64,000 nucleotides of DNA from Laguncularia racemosa. Its lineage: Eukaryota > Streptophyta > Magnoliopsida > Myrtales > Combretaceae. Below, piece by piece: positions 45,993-56,572 of this stretch (its first letter is position 1; every line of letters begins with the position of its first letter). Location of the stretch: NCBI GenBank assembly GCA_037954665.1, contig JBBMOL010000116.1, positions 586,807 through 650,806 on the forward strand, given 5' to 3'. Under the pieces are notes generated by a model. The model saw only the letters and a program-made list of their open reading frames with translations. It searched no databases and had not been told where the DNA came from. The position numbers were made by a program, and so were the translations under genes.

Positions 45993-46450
45993 TTCACTCC
46001 TTCTTCGAAAGGATTCATCTTCAAATCACCTGCATCATGCAAAGTTAAATCAGAAACATTAAAAATTAACACTAGCTTGATACTTACTTGGCAATTCCAA
46101 TTTGTAAGTGCTATCATTGATACACTCAAAAACTTAGAATGGACCCTAGCTTCTTGGAAGCCACTTTGATCGCCTTTATGTTAGGAATCACCTTTAGTGC
46201 ATGTGCACCCAAGACCAATCTCTAGGTTCAAAGAGTATTTGACAGCCCCCTTTGTTGGCTTGTTTTGCATATTGCTCCTTCCGTCGCTCAATATTGAGCT
46301 TAGCCTTCTCATGAACCTGCCTAACAAATTCAGCCTTCCTTTTGATACTAACATTATCAAACATAAATAAAGAAGTTAAATCAAATGGAGCCAAAGAATT
46401 TAGACCATATGCAACCTCAACAAATCTTTTTGTTCCTGAGAACAGAGCAT
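45905..46450 (-). pseudogene. Integrase C-terminal remnant crossing into the LTR
   Basis: Minus-strand frames read VEVAYGLNSLAPFDL, EFVRQVHEKAKLNIERR and the FEPRDWSWVH motif typical of the gypsy integrase C-terminus. A final segment follows, with NPLEGIGGPMTRARVKS encoded inside the 3' LTR. Frames shift near 46190. The catalytic DDE core is absent upstream, where the sequence jumps to the protease linker. Confidence 0.75.
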
Positions 46451-46994
46451 TCTTAATCTCACTTTTACTAGCATAATAATTTTCTTTCCACTCTATTTTC
46501 TCTTTTTTTTTTCTACAACAACGCTCACTTTATTTTTATCACTCATTCTTGTTTGTTCTCTCTCTCTCTGTAACCTCTCTTAATCTTTATATGCCTCTAA
46601 AGGTTTGAGAGGTTTTAGCATAATGAGTCGGTTATTCATTATAAGCTTGTACACATTTTTGCACCCATCATGAGTGACCTTCCTATTAAACTACCATGGA
46701 TACCCTAAAAGGAGATGTCCAGCATGACCTTATCTTTGTAGTTACTAGTGGAAAATCCAACTACAACCTTCTTTGTTACTTTAATTTCTCCACACTCATT
46801 CAACCATTGCGGCTTATATAGCCTAGGATACTTCATTGTAGGTAGATGCAATTTCTCAACCATAAAAGAACTTGCAACATTTGTGAAACTACCACTATCA
46901 ATGATCATGCTACATACCTTATCACTCACATGACACCTAGTATGGAAGATATGCTCACATTGTTCCTCATCATCATCTTCCTTAGGTTGTATGT
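46451..46994 (-). pseudogene. gypsy protease remnant
   Basis: Contains SMIIDSGSFTNVA, an intact DSG retropepsin triad, followed by LHLPTMKYPRLYKPQWLN and GEIKVTKK. Then comes a Lys/Glu/Arg-rich linker (ERLQREREN-like) with stops. Protease is joined almost directly to integrase C-terminal sequence near 46450-46500, marking the internal deletion. Confidence 0.72.
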
Positions 46995-48094
46995 TTAGAG
47001 CATGCCTATGACCAACATATCTCCTTTCATAGGACCCTCTACATCAACATCATTGCATTCCTCCAATGGTGGCATCTCTTCCTCATTTGAGTTGATACTC
47101 TCTACATCACCATTATCTAAAACAACCATAACCCTCTTGTTTGGACACTGAGATGAAATGTGCCCCAACCCTTGACACCTAAAACATTTTATATCACTTG
47201 ATCTAGCAAAGGATTTAAATTCAATTTCACCTTTAGGATAGGCAGTTGGTTCCTTAGTCTTTATATCTTCCTTTTGCCTAAATGCATCCTTATGATTCTT
47301 CCAAATTATCTTCCTTAAAGAGTAAGAAGCAAAGCCATACCTAGAGTTACCCTTGGACTTTAACAACCTCTCTACCTTAATAGCCTTATGCAATAGTTCC
47401 TCTATCTCCGCATAATGATGTAGCTCCATAATGTCAGCTATCTCTCTATTCAGGCCATTAACAAATCTAGCCATTGTAGCCTCACGATCTTCTTCTATGT
47501 TAGCTCGAATCATAACGACCTCCATCTCTTTATAATAATCTTCAACACTTATGGAACCTTGAGTCAACCCCTGTAACTTTCTATATAAATCCTATAATAA
47601 TAACTAGGTATAAACCTTTTTCTCATTACTACCTTTATCTCCTCCCATGACCTAATTGGTCTCTCTCCTATCCTTTGCCTACTAACCACAAGTTGATCCC
47701 ACCAAATACTAGCATAATCAGTGAACTCAACTACTGTTAATTTAACCTTCTTCTCCTTAGCATAATTATGATAATCAAATACATGTTCTACTGTTCTTTC
47801 CCACTCCAAATACAGCTCAAGGTCATTCTTCCCTTGAAAAGTAGGAATTGTTATCTTAATGCTCCCTAAATTATTATCCTGCCTCTGAATAGCCCTTTTT
47901 CCTCTTCTATAACTACCCATATCAAGATCAGACTCCTCATTTTCCCCCTCCTCATCCATACTCCTTCTGAAAGACCTATGCTTAGAAAGAGATTCAAGAT
48001 CATCTAACCTTCTATTCAAAAGTTTAAATTGATCTTGGACTACCTTCATAAACGTCTTCATATCAGAATCCACATGATCTCCTCCACTACTCAT
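46995..48094 (-). pseudogene. gypsy gag, nearly intact
   Basis: Two overlapping minus-strand frames, 48094-47564 (176 aa) and 47567-46995 (190 aa), cover gag. The first has an acidic N-terminus and the retrotransposon gag core (IPTFQGKNDLELYLEWE, SIWWDQLVVSRQR). The second completes the core (SVEDYYKEMEVVMIRA, MARFVNGLNREI) and carries an intact zinc knuckle CFRCQGLGHISSQC. A single frame change near 47565 separates them. Gag would form the particle and bind RNA. Of the gag genes in the window it is second in preservation to the one at 56557-57954. Confidence 0.82.
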
Positions 48095-48556
48095 GTTTCC
48101 ATAGCCTGCAATAATATATGTATATTTTTGTATTCAATAAACTTCTCCCCACAAGTTCTTTACTAAGAACCTTATCAACGACCCTACCAGGCAGCATATA
48201 ACGACACATAGAACTAAGGAATGATTCAGCCTAATCTATCCAAGAGGAAATTCCATGACACCCCCTTTTTTTATACAAATTTAATTTCTTTTCTTCTCCT
48301 TCTTCTTTTTTTTTTTTTTTAACTCTTTGAACACACTATCAACAAAATCCACTAGCAATATACCAACTTAATTGACCAATTCTAAACTTGTAGAACAAAT
48401 TCAAAGGAACACTATTTTCTTTTCTTTTTTTTTTTACAAACAAGAACGATATCAAACAACTGAATTCAAAAGACTAAATTAACAAAACACAACAATGAAA
48501 TAATGCTAAAGGATAGATAAAACCTAATTTCCAAGAGCCAAAGCTTTGATACCAAA
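48095..48556 (-). other. Leader of RT-less gypsy element
   Basis: Non-coding, with poly-T tracts at 48306-48321 and 48423-48436 (plus strand). It ends with the PBS. Confidence 0.6.
48543..48554 (-). other. Primer binding site for initiator tRNA-Met
   Basis: The minus strand reads TGGTATCAAAGC, one change from the tRNA complement, 2 bases inside the 5' LTR. Confidence 0.85.
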
Positions 48557-49291
48557 TGATGCAAACCCTAAGTTGAGATTGTCCTAAAACCCGATCAGAT
48601 GGAAAAGTAGCCTTAGAATCGTCCTTGAAACCAAGCAACAACTTGACCTTAACTCGAATACCGAATTAAAACCAAAGTTATAAGGAATTGTGATTGCTAC
48701 AAGATACCTTGATTAGATCGGAGGGAGTTCTTGATGAAGAACAATAAGGAGGTTTTTCTCATAAGAAATTACATAAAAAGTTTGCCAAGTTCCATGCCTT
48801 AAAGACTATTTATATTCTACAATCGAATGGGCAAAAATACACAAGAAATTACACTACGAGACCACATAGGCCGGGACCCTAAGCTGGCCTCAAAGCCAGC
48901 AGCCTACATTTAGGCCAGCCATGTAAGCCAGTGGCCTTTAATTCTAAGCCGGCCTCAAAAGCCAGCGGCCTAAGTTCCAACACTAGTGGCCTTCTTCCAC
49001 TTCCAAGTGATCTTCAATATCTTGTATGTAATGACATCCTTGAAGCTCAAAAATTGTCCATTTTACTAAGGTTATTCTAAGTTTTGATCTTCATTATCAA
49101 TAGTGGAGATGCTTGACAAGTGGAAAATGAACTCTTCATCTTTTGGATTAATCATCCGTAATGCTTAGTCCAGGATCTTGAATAAGTCCATTTAAGGCTT
49201 GCTCCAGGCTTTTGCTCTTACCCATGTCATCGGTCCTCTAATTCCTTCTAATGGGTCATAGGAAAGAGTTGGTGCAAGCTGACTCTCATCA
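48557..49291 (-). repeat. 5' LTR of RT-less gypsy element
   Basis: Plus-strand TGATGCAAACCCTAAG...CTGACTCTCATCA. The GC-rich array at 48868-48990 (GGCCGGGACC, AAGCCGGCCTCAAAAGCC, GCCAGCGGCC) is better preserved than in the 3' LTR. Confidence 0.9.
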
Positions 49292-49983
49292 AAATTCCTA
49301 ATTTTGCAATGCATACAATGTACTTGAAAATTCTTTTAACCACTTTTAAATGTGTTTTAGCTAAATTACTTTGAAATCTTGCACAAATACAAACAGAAAA
49401 TGGAATATCCAGTCTAAATGCAATCAAGTTCAATAGCGAACCAATTAAACTTCTATATAATTTTTCATTGATTTTTTTACCTTGAGAATCAAAATCTAAC
49501 CTAATAGATAAACTCATTGGGGTACCTACTTCCTTTGAATTTTCATATCCAAAACTTTTCAATATCTACTTAGTATACTTTTCTTGATGAATGAAAATTT
49601 CTTCTTTTGTTTGCTTGCTTTGTAGTCTCAAAAAGAAGTTTAACTCAACCACTATTGACATTTCAAATTCTGCCTACATAAGCTTTGCAAACTCTTGACA
49701 ATATTTTTCATTAGTTGATCCAAAGATTATTTCATCCACATAAATTTGTACAACTGTTATATCATTGTCAGAGTGTTTCAAGAATAAGGTTGTATCAATC
49801 TTATATCTTTGATAACCATAAGAGATCAGATACTCATTGAGTCTCATATACCAAGCCCTTGGTGCTTGTTTTAAGTCCATTTAAAGCTTTTCTTTACTTA
49901 AAAACATACTCAAGTTTAAAAGGATCTTCAAATCCAGTGGGTTGTTCAACATACACTTCTTCTTTGATATAGCCATTCAAGAA
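49292..49983 (-). pseudogene. Sirevirus RT, duplicated copy B, 5' part
   Basis: Contains GLKQAPRAWYMRLNEYL and VVQIYVDEIIFGSTN with the same YVDE change as copy A. KEVGTPMSLSIRLDF and SVCICARFQSNLA follow. Stops interrupt it before QAPRAWY and after KLM. It continues upstream, on the minus strand, into the rest of RT at 49984. Confidence 0.8.
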
Positions 49984-50640
49984 AGCGCTTTTTACATTCA
50001 TTTGGAACAATTTAAAATCTTTAAAACAAGCATAAGCAAGAAAAAGTCATATAACTTCAAGTATAGCAATAGGAGCATAAGTTTCACCATAATTTATGCC
50101 TTTCTCTTGTGAGTATTCTTTAGCTACAAGTCTAGTTTTATTTCTAACAATCTTTCCATTTTCATTTAGTTTATTCTTAAAAACCCACTTAATACCTATT
50201 ATTGATTTATTTTGTGGTCTAGGTACTAGATTCCAAACTTTATTTCTTTTAAATTAACTTAATTCTTCATGCATTGCATTGATCCAATTACTATCATTTT
50301 TAATGCTTCATCAATATTATTTGGCTCAAATTCAAACATCAAAGCAAAATGATTTTCAAGTTCTTGCAATTTGGATCTAGTTTTTATTCTTGAATCTACA
50401 TTAGTAATAATTAAATTAGAGGGATGAGATGATCTATACTTCCAAGATTTTGAACTTTTGAGATTACATTCTAGATTACCTTTTAAACTACCTTGTGCTT
50501 TAGTCTTTGATTTATCAAATTTTAAGATTTCATCAAATGATTCTTCCTTTTTATTTATATCAATTTTAGATTTATTATTCTTATCTTCCTCTACTGATAT
50601 AAACACTTTATCATCATAATCCTCTTTCATTTCATCAATA
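49984..50640 (-). pseudogene. Sirevirus RT N-terminus and IN-RT linker
   Basis: The RT start is readable (VFKNKLNENGKIVRNKTRLVA, EKGINYGETYAPIA). It is preceded by a charged linker frame at 50259-50630, rich in Lys, Glu and Asp. Several in-frame stops are present. Confidence 0.72.
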
Positions 50641-51480
50641 AATCATACATTAATGGATTCTTCAACTACTCTTGTAATTTTATTAAAAACATGAAATGCT
50701 TTACTATTTTGTGAATATTTTTAAAAAATCGCTTCATCTAATCGTTCATCAAACTTTCTAAGGTTATTCACATTCTTTTTTTCACAAAGCATGCACATAC
50801 AAACACATGAAAGTACGAAACAAATGGTTTTCTACCACAAAACATTTCATATGAAGTTTTCTTAGTACTAGGTCGAACATATGCTCTATTCATTATATAG
50901 CAAGCAGTTTTTATAGCTTCTACCTAAAAATATTCTACTACTCTAGTTTCATTTAACGTAGAACATGTCATTTCTTGTATAGTTCCATTTTTCCTTTCAA
51001 CTACTCCACTTTGTTGAGGTGTATAAGGTGCTGGAAAATTATGATTTCATCCATGCTCTTCATAACATGTTACAAACAAAGCATTGTCGAACTCTTTACC
51101 ATGATTGGTCCTTAAAGAAACAATTGAATATCCTTGCTCATTTTTTATTTGTTTAACAAAACTTTTAAACACATCAAAGGTATTAGACTTATGTTTTAAA
51201 AAGAACACACACATGTAGAAATTTATTTCCAAATTTAAAGTTTTGAAAAGTCATCAACAATCACAAATCTAAATTTATTTCCACCTAAACTTAAAGTTCT
51301 TGTAGGTCCAAATAGATCAAGATATAACAATTTAAGTGGTCTTTTATAGAAAATAGATTTTTACTTTTATGAGTAAGTGAAATCATTTTGTTCTTTAAAC
51401 AGGTTATACTTTTAATATTATGCTTTATACTAATTCTAGGTAAACCAACAACAAGATCCTTTTTCGAAAGTATTTCTAGT
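50641..51480 (-). pseudogene. Sirevirus integrase
   Basis: Core motifs are readable: SLRTNHGKEFDN, then PYTPQQSGVVERKN with the conserved Glu, then MNRAYVRP and KTSYEMFCGRKP. The second catalytic Asp (usual RSDHG) is Asn in RTNHG. Stops occur at several points, so strand transfer activity is lost. Confidence 0.75.
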
Positions 51481-51716
51481 TAGTTAAAATTCACATGTCC
51501 AAGCTTTTTATACCAAACATGTATATTTTCACTCATGGTCAAAAAGCAACACTCACCATTCATATCAAAAGGTGTAATTAGATATACATTTTGTTTCCTA
51601 AATCCTTCGAATAATTTTATTTCTTTAGTATTATAAGCAAAACATTTATTCTTTTCAAAGATCATTCTATAACCTCTATCACATAATTGACTTATGCTTA
51701 AAAGATCATGTTTCAA
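51480..51716 (-). pseudogene. Sirevirus GAG-pre-integrase domain
   Basis: A 78-residue frame with HDLLSISQLCDRGYRMIFEK and a terminal (H)VWYKKLGHVN. The HxxxH...C-type zinc-binding region starts integrase in copia polyproteins. The frame is open over the domain but closed on both sides. Confidence 0.75.
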
Positions 51717-52055
51717 TCCTTTAGCTAAGGAAACATTTTCAATTGAATATGGAGAATGACCAATTATACTGTTCCTATTGTATTACCTTTGCTATCATCT
51801 TTGAATCTTATATATCATTTTTCTTTCCATATGACGCTAGTGAAGGAGGATGCATCTCCTGTCATATGGCATGAACACCCACTATCAAGATACTAGGTGC
51901 CTTTAATTTTAGTTCCTTGTCCCTACAATCATACAAAGAGTAATCAAACCCCTTTAGGAACCTAAATCAACTTGGGTCCTTGATAATCGAGCTCATCTTT
52001 TCTTGTTTCTTAACTTGATGCTTATTGAGCTTGTTTCTTTTATAAAAGCAATACT
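51717..52055 (-). pseudogene. Sirevirus protease region
   Basis: The minus strand near 51850-51895 reads YLDSGCSCHMTGDAS, with the DSG triad of copia aspartic proteases. A stop directly precedes this block and frames change nearby. Confidence 0.7.
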
Positions 52056-52595
52056 TTTCTATATGTCATACTTTATTGCAAAAGAAACATACATAAGAAG
52101 ATGTATTATACTTTTGATTTACCTTATAGTGATAGCTTTGTCTTAGATACCATTTATTATATCCATGTTTGTAGTCCCTAACATATCTTTTAAGTGGATA
52201 CTTATGTTGTTGAGGGTGCCTTCTGAAGTATCCTCTGTTGTTATTGTTAAAGTTCTTTTTAACAGGTTCTTTAATTTTACTAAGTTGAGCATTCATGGAT
52301 TCACTTTCTTTAACGAACACAATCCTATTCATATCATTAGATGAGCTACCATGTTCAAATCCATGTCTATGTTTAATATTAGCAAATCTTTGACTACTTA
52401 TGATCATGTTTAGTTTTTTGTCACTTTTATCAAATTCATTGAAAGTAGTTTTGATTGTTTATGATAGGTCTTTAATTTCTAACTTTTAAGTCTTTGATTT
52501 CATCCTTCAAAATTCCATTTTGTTTCCTTAACACATCAGAACTATCATGCATTTTTTTACTATCATTCCTAAGAGTATTATTTTCATCTACAAGT
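52056..52595 (-). pseudogene. Sirevirus gag C-terminal part with zinc knuckle
   Basis: The 113-residue frame 52066-52407 is basic and Asn/Tyr-rich (RGYFRRHPQQHKYPLKR). It leads into CFFCNKV, a stop, then HIEKYC, so a CX2CX4HX4C knuckle is present but broken by a stop. The CRM element at 52596 cuts the gag coiled-coil region just upstream. Confidence 0.7.
52591..52595. repeat. TSD (CAAGT), left copy
   Basis: Exact match to 59418-59422. Confidence 0.9.
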
Positions 52596-53441
52596 TGATA
52601 CGAACCACGCCAACCCGTGACGAAACCCAATACCAATACGTTCGGAATTCATTGCCTAAACGCCCAAACACTTAAAGTGGAAACCGCGACCCATTGTCTA
52701 TAAGCGAGACAAGAACCTTGGTATAATGTGAAGACGCCACAAACGGGGATGAAAGACCGATTGATAAGTCGGGATGAACACTACGGAAATCAATCCGATA
52801 AGTTCATATTAGTTCTTGAAGAACCAAGAGAGGTGCCTCTCAAAAGTGTTTAATGTTCAAAGATGTAAATTCTTAGTTGTTCTAAACCCTAGAGCTTTTA
52901 TACTAGGATTACAATTCGTAAAAAACAAGTCCAAAACGACGTAGCTTAGATAAGTTGCGTAAAAACACGAAATAGCAAAAGCTGGTCGGCAGGGGATACA
53001 CGGCCGTGTACACGACTGTGTACTTTGGCCGCGTACCTTTTTGTACAACTTCTGGCAACACACACGGCCGTGTACTTTGACCGTATACCTTTCTTTGCAT
53101 TTTCTTGACTCCATACACGGCCGTGCCTTTTAGCCGTGTGTCTGGCCGTGTATGATTCTGTGCAATCTTGAGATTCTTACACGGCCGTGCCTTGAAAGTA
53201 TACGCCCTCTTCAACCCGTGTCCGGTGTGACTTGTATAAGAGCAAGGGTCTTCCCATGGTTGTTCCAATCCGTTCCAATTCATGATTGCTCTAATCCTTT
53301 CTGGCTTCATGGACATCCTTTATCAACCCGTTAAGTGCTTCCTTGAGTCGTTTCGCTCGACTTCTTGTGATCGGTCCAGGCGGCACTTCAAGAGGATCTA
53401 CATTCCTTCTTCCGACTTGACTCTCATCAAGGATCTCATCA
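52596..53441 (-). repeat. 3' LTR of CRM-type element
   Basis: Plus-strand TGATACGAACCACGCC...GGATCTCATCA. It contains the palindromic ACACGGCCGTGT array at 52997-53190. Frames at 52857-53316 are repeat-driven shadows. Confidence 0.93.
52997..53190. repeat. ACACGGCCGTGT palindrome array (3' LTR)
   Basis: About nine perfect or near-perfect ACACGGCCGTGT/GGCCGTGTAC units over about 190 bp, spaced irregularly by short AT-rich linkers. GC content is far above the flanks. Confidence 0.9.
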
Positions 53442-54007
53442 TTCCCCTCCTCTTGAAAAGGATTTGTCCTCAAATCGTCACCTACATCAAAAGGACTAAG
53501 ATCAATAACATTAAATGTGGCACTTACTTGATACTCACCAGGAAAATCTATCTTGTATGCATTGTCGTTGATGCGCTCAAGAACTTGAAATGGTCCATCG
53601 CCTCTAGGAAGTAGTTTAGATCGACGTTGCATGGGAAACTGCTCTTTGCGCATGTGAACCCAAACCCAATCTCCAGGTTAAAAAACAGCTTGTCGACGAC
53701 CCTTGTTGGCTTGTTTCACATACTGCTCTGTTCGTCGTTCAATGTTTAGCCTTGCCTTCTCATGGATCTGTTGAACAAATTCGGCCTTCTTCGTGCCATC
53801 TAAATTAAAATACTCAGAAATAGGCAAAGGTGATAAATCCAAAGGAGTTAGTGGATTAAAACCATACACAATTTCAAAAGGAGAAAATTTAGTAGCAGAA
53901 TGCTCTATACGGTTATAGGCAAATTCAACATGCAGCAAACAATCCTCCCAACTTTTAATATTCTTTTTAATTACAGCCCTCAACAAAGTAGATAAAGTTC
54001 GATTCAC
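53291..54007 (-). pseudogene. CRM integrase C-terminal half, ending inside the LTR
   Basis: Two in-phase frames separated by a TAA stop near 53680. The first (54007-53678) has the end of the catalytic core and YGFNPLTPLDLSPLP, then EKARLNIERRTEQYVKQANK. The second (53653-53291) has DGPFQVLERIND and YQVSATFNVIDLSPFD, then crosses the LTR border at 53441 and ends EALNGLIKDVHEARKD. In CRM elements this LTR-encoded tail (the CR motif region) is linked to centromere targeting. That role here is inferred from family. Confidence 0.85.
53442..53454 (-). other. Polypurine tract of CRM-type element
   Basis: The minus strand reads AAGAGGAGGGGAA directly before the LTR start TGATGAGATCC. Confidence 0.75.
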
Positions 54008-54463
54008 TACCTCAGTTTGGCCATCAGTCTATGGATGACAAGTAGTAGAAAACAATAACTTAGTTCCTAACTTAGCTTAGAAAGTCTTCCAAAAGTAGCT
54101 TAAGAACTTAGCATCCCTATCTGATACAATTGTTCTAGGCATACCATGCAATCGCACAACTTCCCTAAAGAATAAATTAGCAATATTACAAGCAACATCC
54201 GTTTTGTGACAAGGAATGAAATGTGCCATTTTAGAAAACCTATCAACAACTACAAAAACAGAATCCCGACCATGTCTAGACCTGGGTAATCCTAACACAA
54301 AATCCATAGAAATATCTACCCAAGGCTCATGAGGAATGGGAAGTGGGGTGTAAAGCCCTTGAGGTTGGACTCTAGATTTCGCTTGCTTACATGTGACACA
54401 TCGCTCACAAATCCTCTCAACATCTCGTTTCATGTGAGGCCAATAGAAGTGTTCCTGCAATAC
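54008..54463 (-). pseudogene. CRM integrase zinc finger and core
   Basis: The frame 54460-54077 encodes the HHCC-type finger (HFYWPHMKR, CERCVTC) and the catalytic core with SMDFVLGLP (first Asp) and VSDRDAKFLS (second Asp). A TAA stop at 54077-54079 and a TAG stop near 54033 interrupt the core before the NRTL region at 54007. Phase is unchanged, so these are point breaks rather than shifts. Confidence 0.85.
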
Positions 54464-55885
54464 TCATAATGTTTTAGCTACTCCAAAGTGTCCCATTAAA
54501 CCTCCTCCATGAGACTCCCTCACAAGTAATTCTCTTAAAGAACAAATTGGAATGCACAGTTTACTCTCCCTAAACAAGAATCCGTCATGTTTATAAAATT
54601 TTCCATGCCCACTCTTCTCACATTGCACATACTCCTCACAAAAATCTCGATCAGCAGCATATAACTCCTTAATGTGCTCAAAACCAAGAAGTCTAGAACT
54701 AAAAGTAGAGATAAGAGTATATCTTCTAGAAAGTGCATCAGCAACTACATTCTCTTTACCTTGCTTGTAGTGGATGACATATGGAAATGTTTCGATGAAC
54801 TCCACCCAACGAGCATGCCTTTTGTTCAGCTTGTGTTGCCCCTTCAAATACTTCAAAGATTCATGATCAGTGTGGATCACGAACTCTTTTAGCCAAAGGT
54901 AGTGTTGCCACGTCTCCAGGGCTCGAACCAATGCATATAGCTCCTTGTCGTAAGTAGGGTAATTCAAGGTTACCCCACTTAACTTCTCGCTAAAGAATGC
55001 AATCGGTCTTCTCTCCTGCATAAGCACTGCTCCAATACCTAATCCTGAAGCATCACACTCAATTTCAAACGTTTTAGCAAAGTTAGGTAAAGCAAGTAAC
55101 GACGCCTGAGTCAACTTATTTTTAAGCGTCTGAAAGGCCTTCTCTTGTTGCTCTCCCCAGCTGAACCCCACGTTCTTCTTAATTACCTTAGTAAGTGGTG
55201 CTGCAATGGTGCTGAAAGCCTTCACAAATCTCCTGTAAAAGCTCGCTAGTCCATGGAAACTCCACACATTACTTACATTGGTTAGACTAGGCCATTCTTG
55301 GATCGCACGAACCTTTTCTTCATCAACCTGTATTCCCTGCGCACTAACAACAAAACTAAGAAACACAAGTTTGCCTATGCAAAAAGTGCACTTCTTGAGG
55401 TTAGCATATAATTGTTCTTTTCGAAGCACTTCTAAAACATCCCTCAAGTGTGACATATGATCTTCCAAACTTTTGCTGTAAATAAGAATGTCATCAAAAT
55501 AGACAACCACAAATTTTCCAATAAATGTCCTCAAAACATGGTTCATAAGTGTCATAAAAGTACTAGGTGCATTAGTTAACCCGAAAGGCATTACTAACCA
55601 CTCATACAATCCATATTTTGTCTTAAATGCAGTTTTCCATTCATCACCTTCTTTCATTCTAATTTGGTGATATCCACTTTTCAAATCAATTTTGGAAAAG
55701 ACACTAGACCCATGTAACTCATCTAACATGTCATCTAAGCGAGGAATGGGATGACGATACTTTACCGTAATGTTGTTGATGGCATGGCAGTCAACACACA
55801 TTCTCCATGTCCCATCCTTCTTAGGCACCAAAATCACAGGCACTGCACATGGACTCATGCTCTCTCTCACGTACCCTTTCTCCAT
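54464..55885 (-). CDS. CRM RT-RNase H, 473-codon open segment
   Basis: The longest open frame in the window. RT spans about residues 10-190, with SGYHQIRM at 70-77, MPFGL at 99-103 and the active site YFDD at 129-132. RNase H spans about 274-390 with its acids all in place: Asp278 (ECDASG), Glu315 (DKELYAL), Asp340 (HTDHESL) and Asp383 (VADALS). The Met at 55885 is not a natural start. An in-frame TAA two codons upstream separates it from the protease part, and a TGA at 54464-54466 ends it before integrase. It is the best-preserved RT here, but as a closed-off fragment of the polyprotein. Confidence 0.9.
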   Translation of the reverse strand: MEKGYVRESMSPCAVPVILVPKKDGTWRMCVDCHAINNITVKYRHPIPRLDDMLDELHGSSVFSKIDLKSGYHQIRMKEGDEWKTAFKTKYGLYEWLVMPFGLTNAPSTFMTLMNHVLRTFIGKFVVVYFDDILIYSKSLEDHMSHLRDVLEVLRKEQLYANLKKCTFCIGKLVFLSFVVSAQGIQVDEEKVRAIQEWPSLTNVSNVWSFHGLASFYRRFVKAFSTIAAPLTKVIKKNVGFSWGEQQEKAFQTLKNKLTQASLLALPNFAKTFEIECDASGLGIGAVLMQERRPIAFFSEKLSGVTLNYPTYDKELYALVRALETWQHYLWLKEFVIHTDHESLKYLKGQHKLNKRHARWVEFIETFPYVIHYKQGKENVVADALSRRYTLISTFSSRLLGFEHIKELYAADRDFCEEYVQCEKSGHGKFYKHDGFLFRESKLCIPICSLRELLVRESHGGGLMGHFGVAKTL

Positions 55886-56572
55886 TAGTTAATCGACCTG
55901 CCTTTGGAGTTCCTTTGTCTCCTCCGGATTGCTCCTATAAGCTGGTTTGTTTGGAATCGATGCTTCGGGTACAAGGTCAATCTGGTGCTCAATACCACGA
56001 ATAGGTGGTAATCCCTTTGGAATCTCTTCAGGGAAGACATCTTCAAAGTCATGCACAAGAGACACAACCACACTAGGCAAAGCATTAGATAATTCGTTAG
56101 TAGTCAAACATGTTTCTTTAAAAACCGGCAACAACATAGGTTGCCTCATCACTAACGCTCTCCTTACTACACTCGCTCTTGCCACACAACTCTCCTTTTG
56201 CAAGGCTGCCCTCTCCTTTTCACTCACCACCAAAGTTGATCCCCCTTCAACTTGGCCTCTCACACTCTTTCTAGCCTTCCTCTCCTTTTCCTTTTGATCT
56301 TGACTCTTATATTCCTTTTTCTTCTCATTTTCTTTTGCTCTCTCACTCTCACTCTGCTTTTCACTCACCTTATGTTTTGCAAAAGACTGTTGTAGCTGCA
56401 ACTGGTCCTCATACACCTGCTTAGGTGTTAATGGTTTAAGATTAAAGCTCTTCCCTTGGTGAACAAGCGTATACTTGTTAGAAAAGCCATCATGAACAAC
56501 CTTCCTATCAAATTGCCATGGCCTCCCCAACAACACATGACATGCTTGCATTGGTACTACATCGCATAACAC
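55886..56572 (-). pseudogene. CRM protease C-terminal part and PR-RT linker
   Basis: A 227-codon frame starting within protease (VVPMQACHVLLGRPWQFDRK) and continuing through a Lys/Glu/Ser-rich linker (KEYKSQDQKEKERKARKS) to HDFEDVFPEEIPKGLPPIRG, the entry to RT. It ends in a TAA at 55889-55891, in phase with the RT frame. Upstream it is out of phase with gag: the frame change lies near 56575-56600, inside protease. Confidence 0.85.

Larger units (their letters stand above)
45279..49291 (-). mobile_element. Non-autonomous gypsy CRM-like element (gag-PR-IN tail)
   Basis: A 4,013-bp minus-strand element with LTRs of 714 bp (45279-45992, 3') and 735 bp (48557-49291, 5'). It has a perfect TSD AAATT and a tRNA-Met PBS (one change). 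It keeps gag, protease and the integrase C-terminus with an LTR-embedded GPMTRARVK tail, but RT, RNase H and the integrase core are deleted. It lies within copy B of the duplicated Sirevirus RNase H, so the duplication is older. Confidence 0.9.

Noticed and set aside
52857..53316. Overlapping 85- and 135-residue frames in the CRM LTR, and the similar pair at 58844-59189
   Set aside because: They translate the palindrome array in two frames. The first exists only because the array lacks stops.
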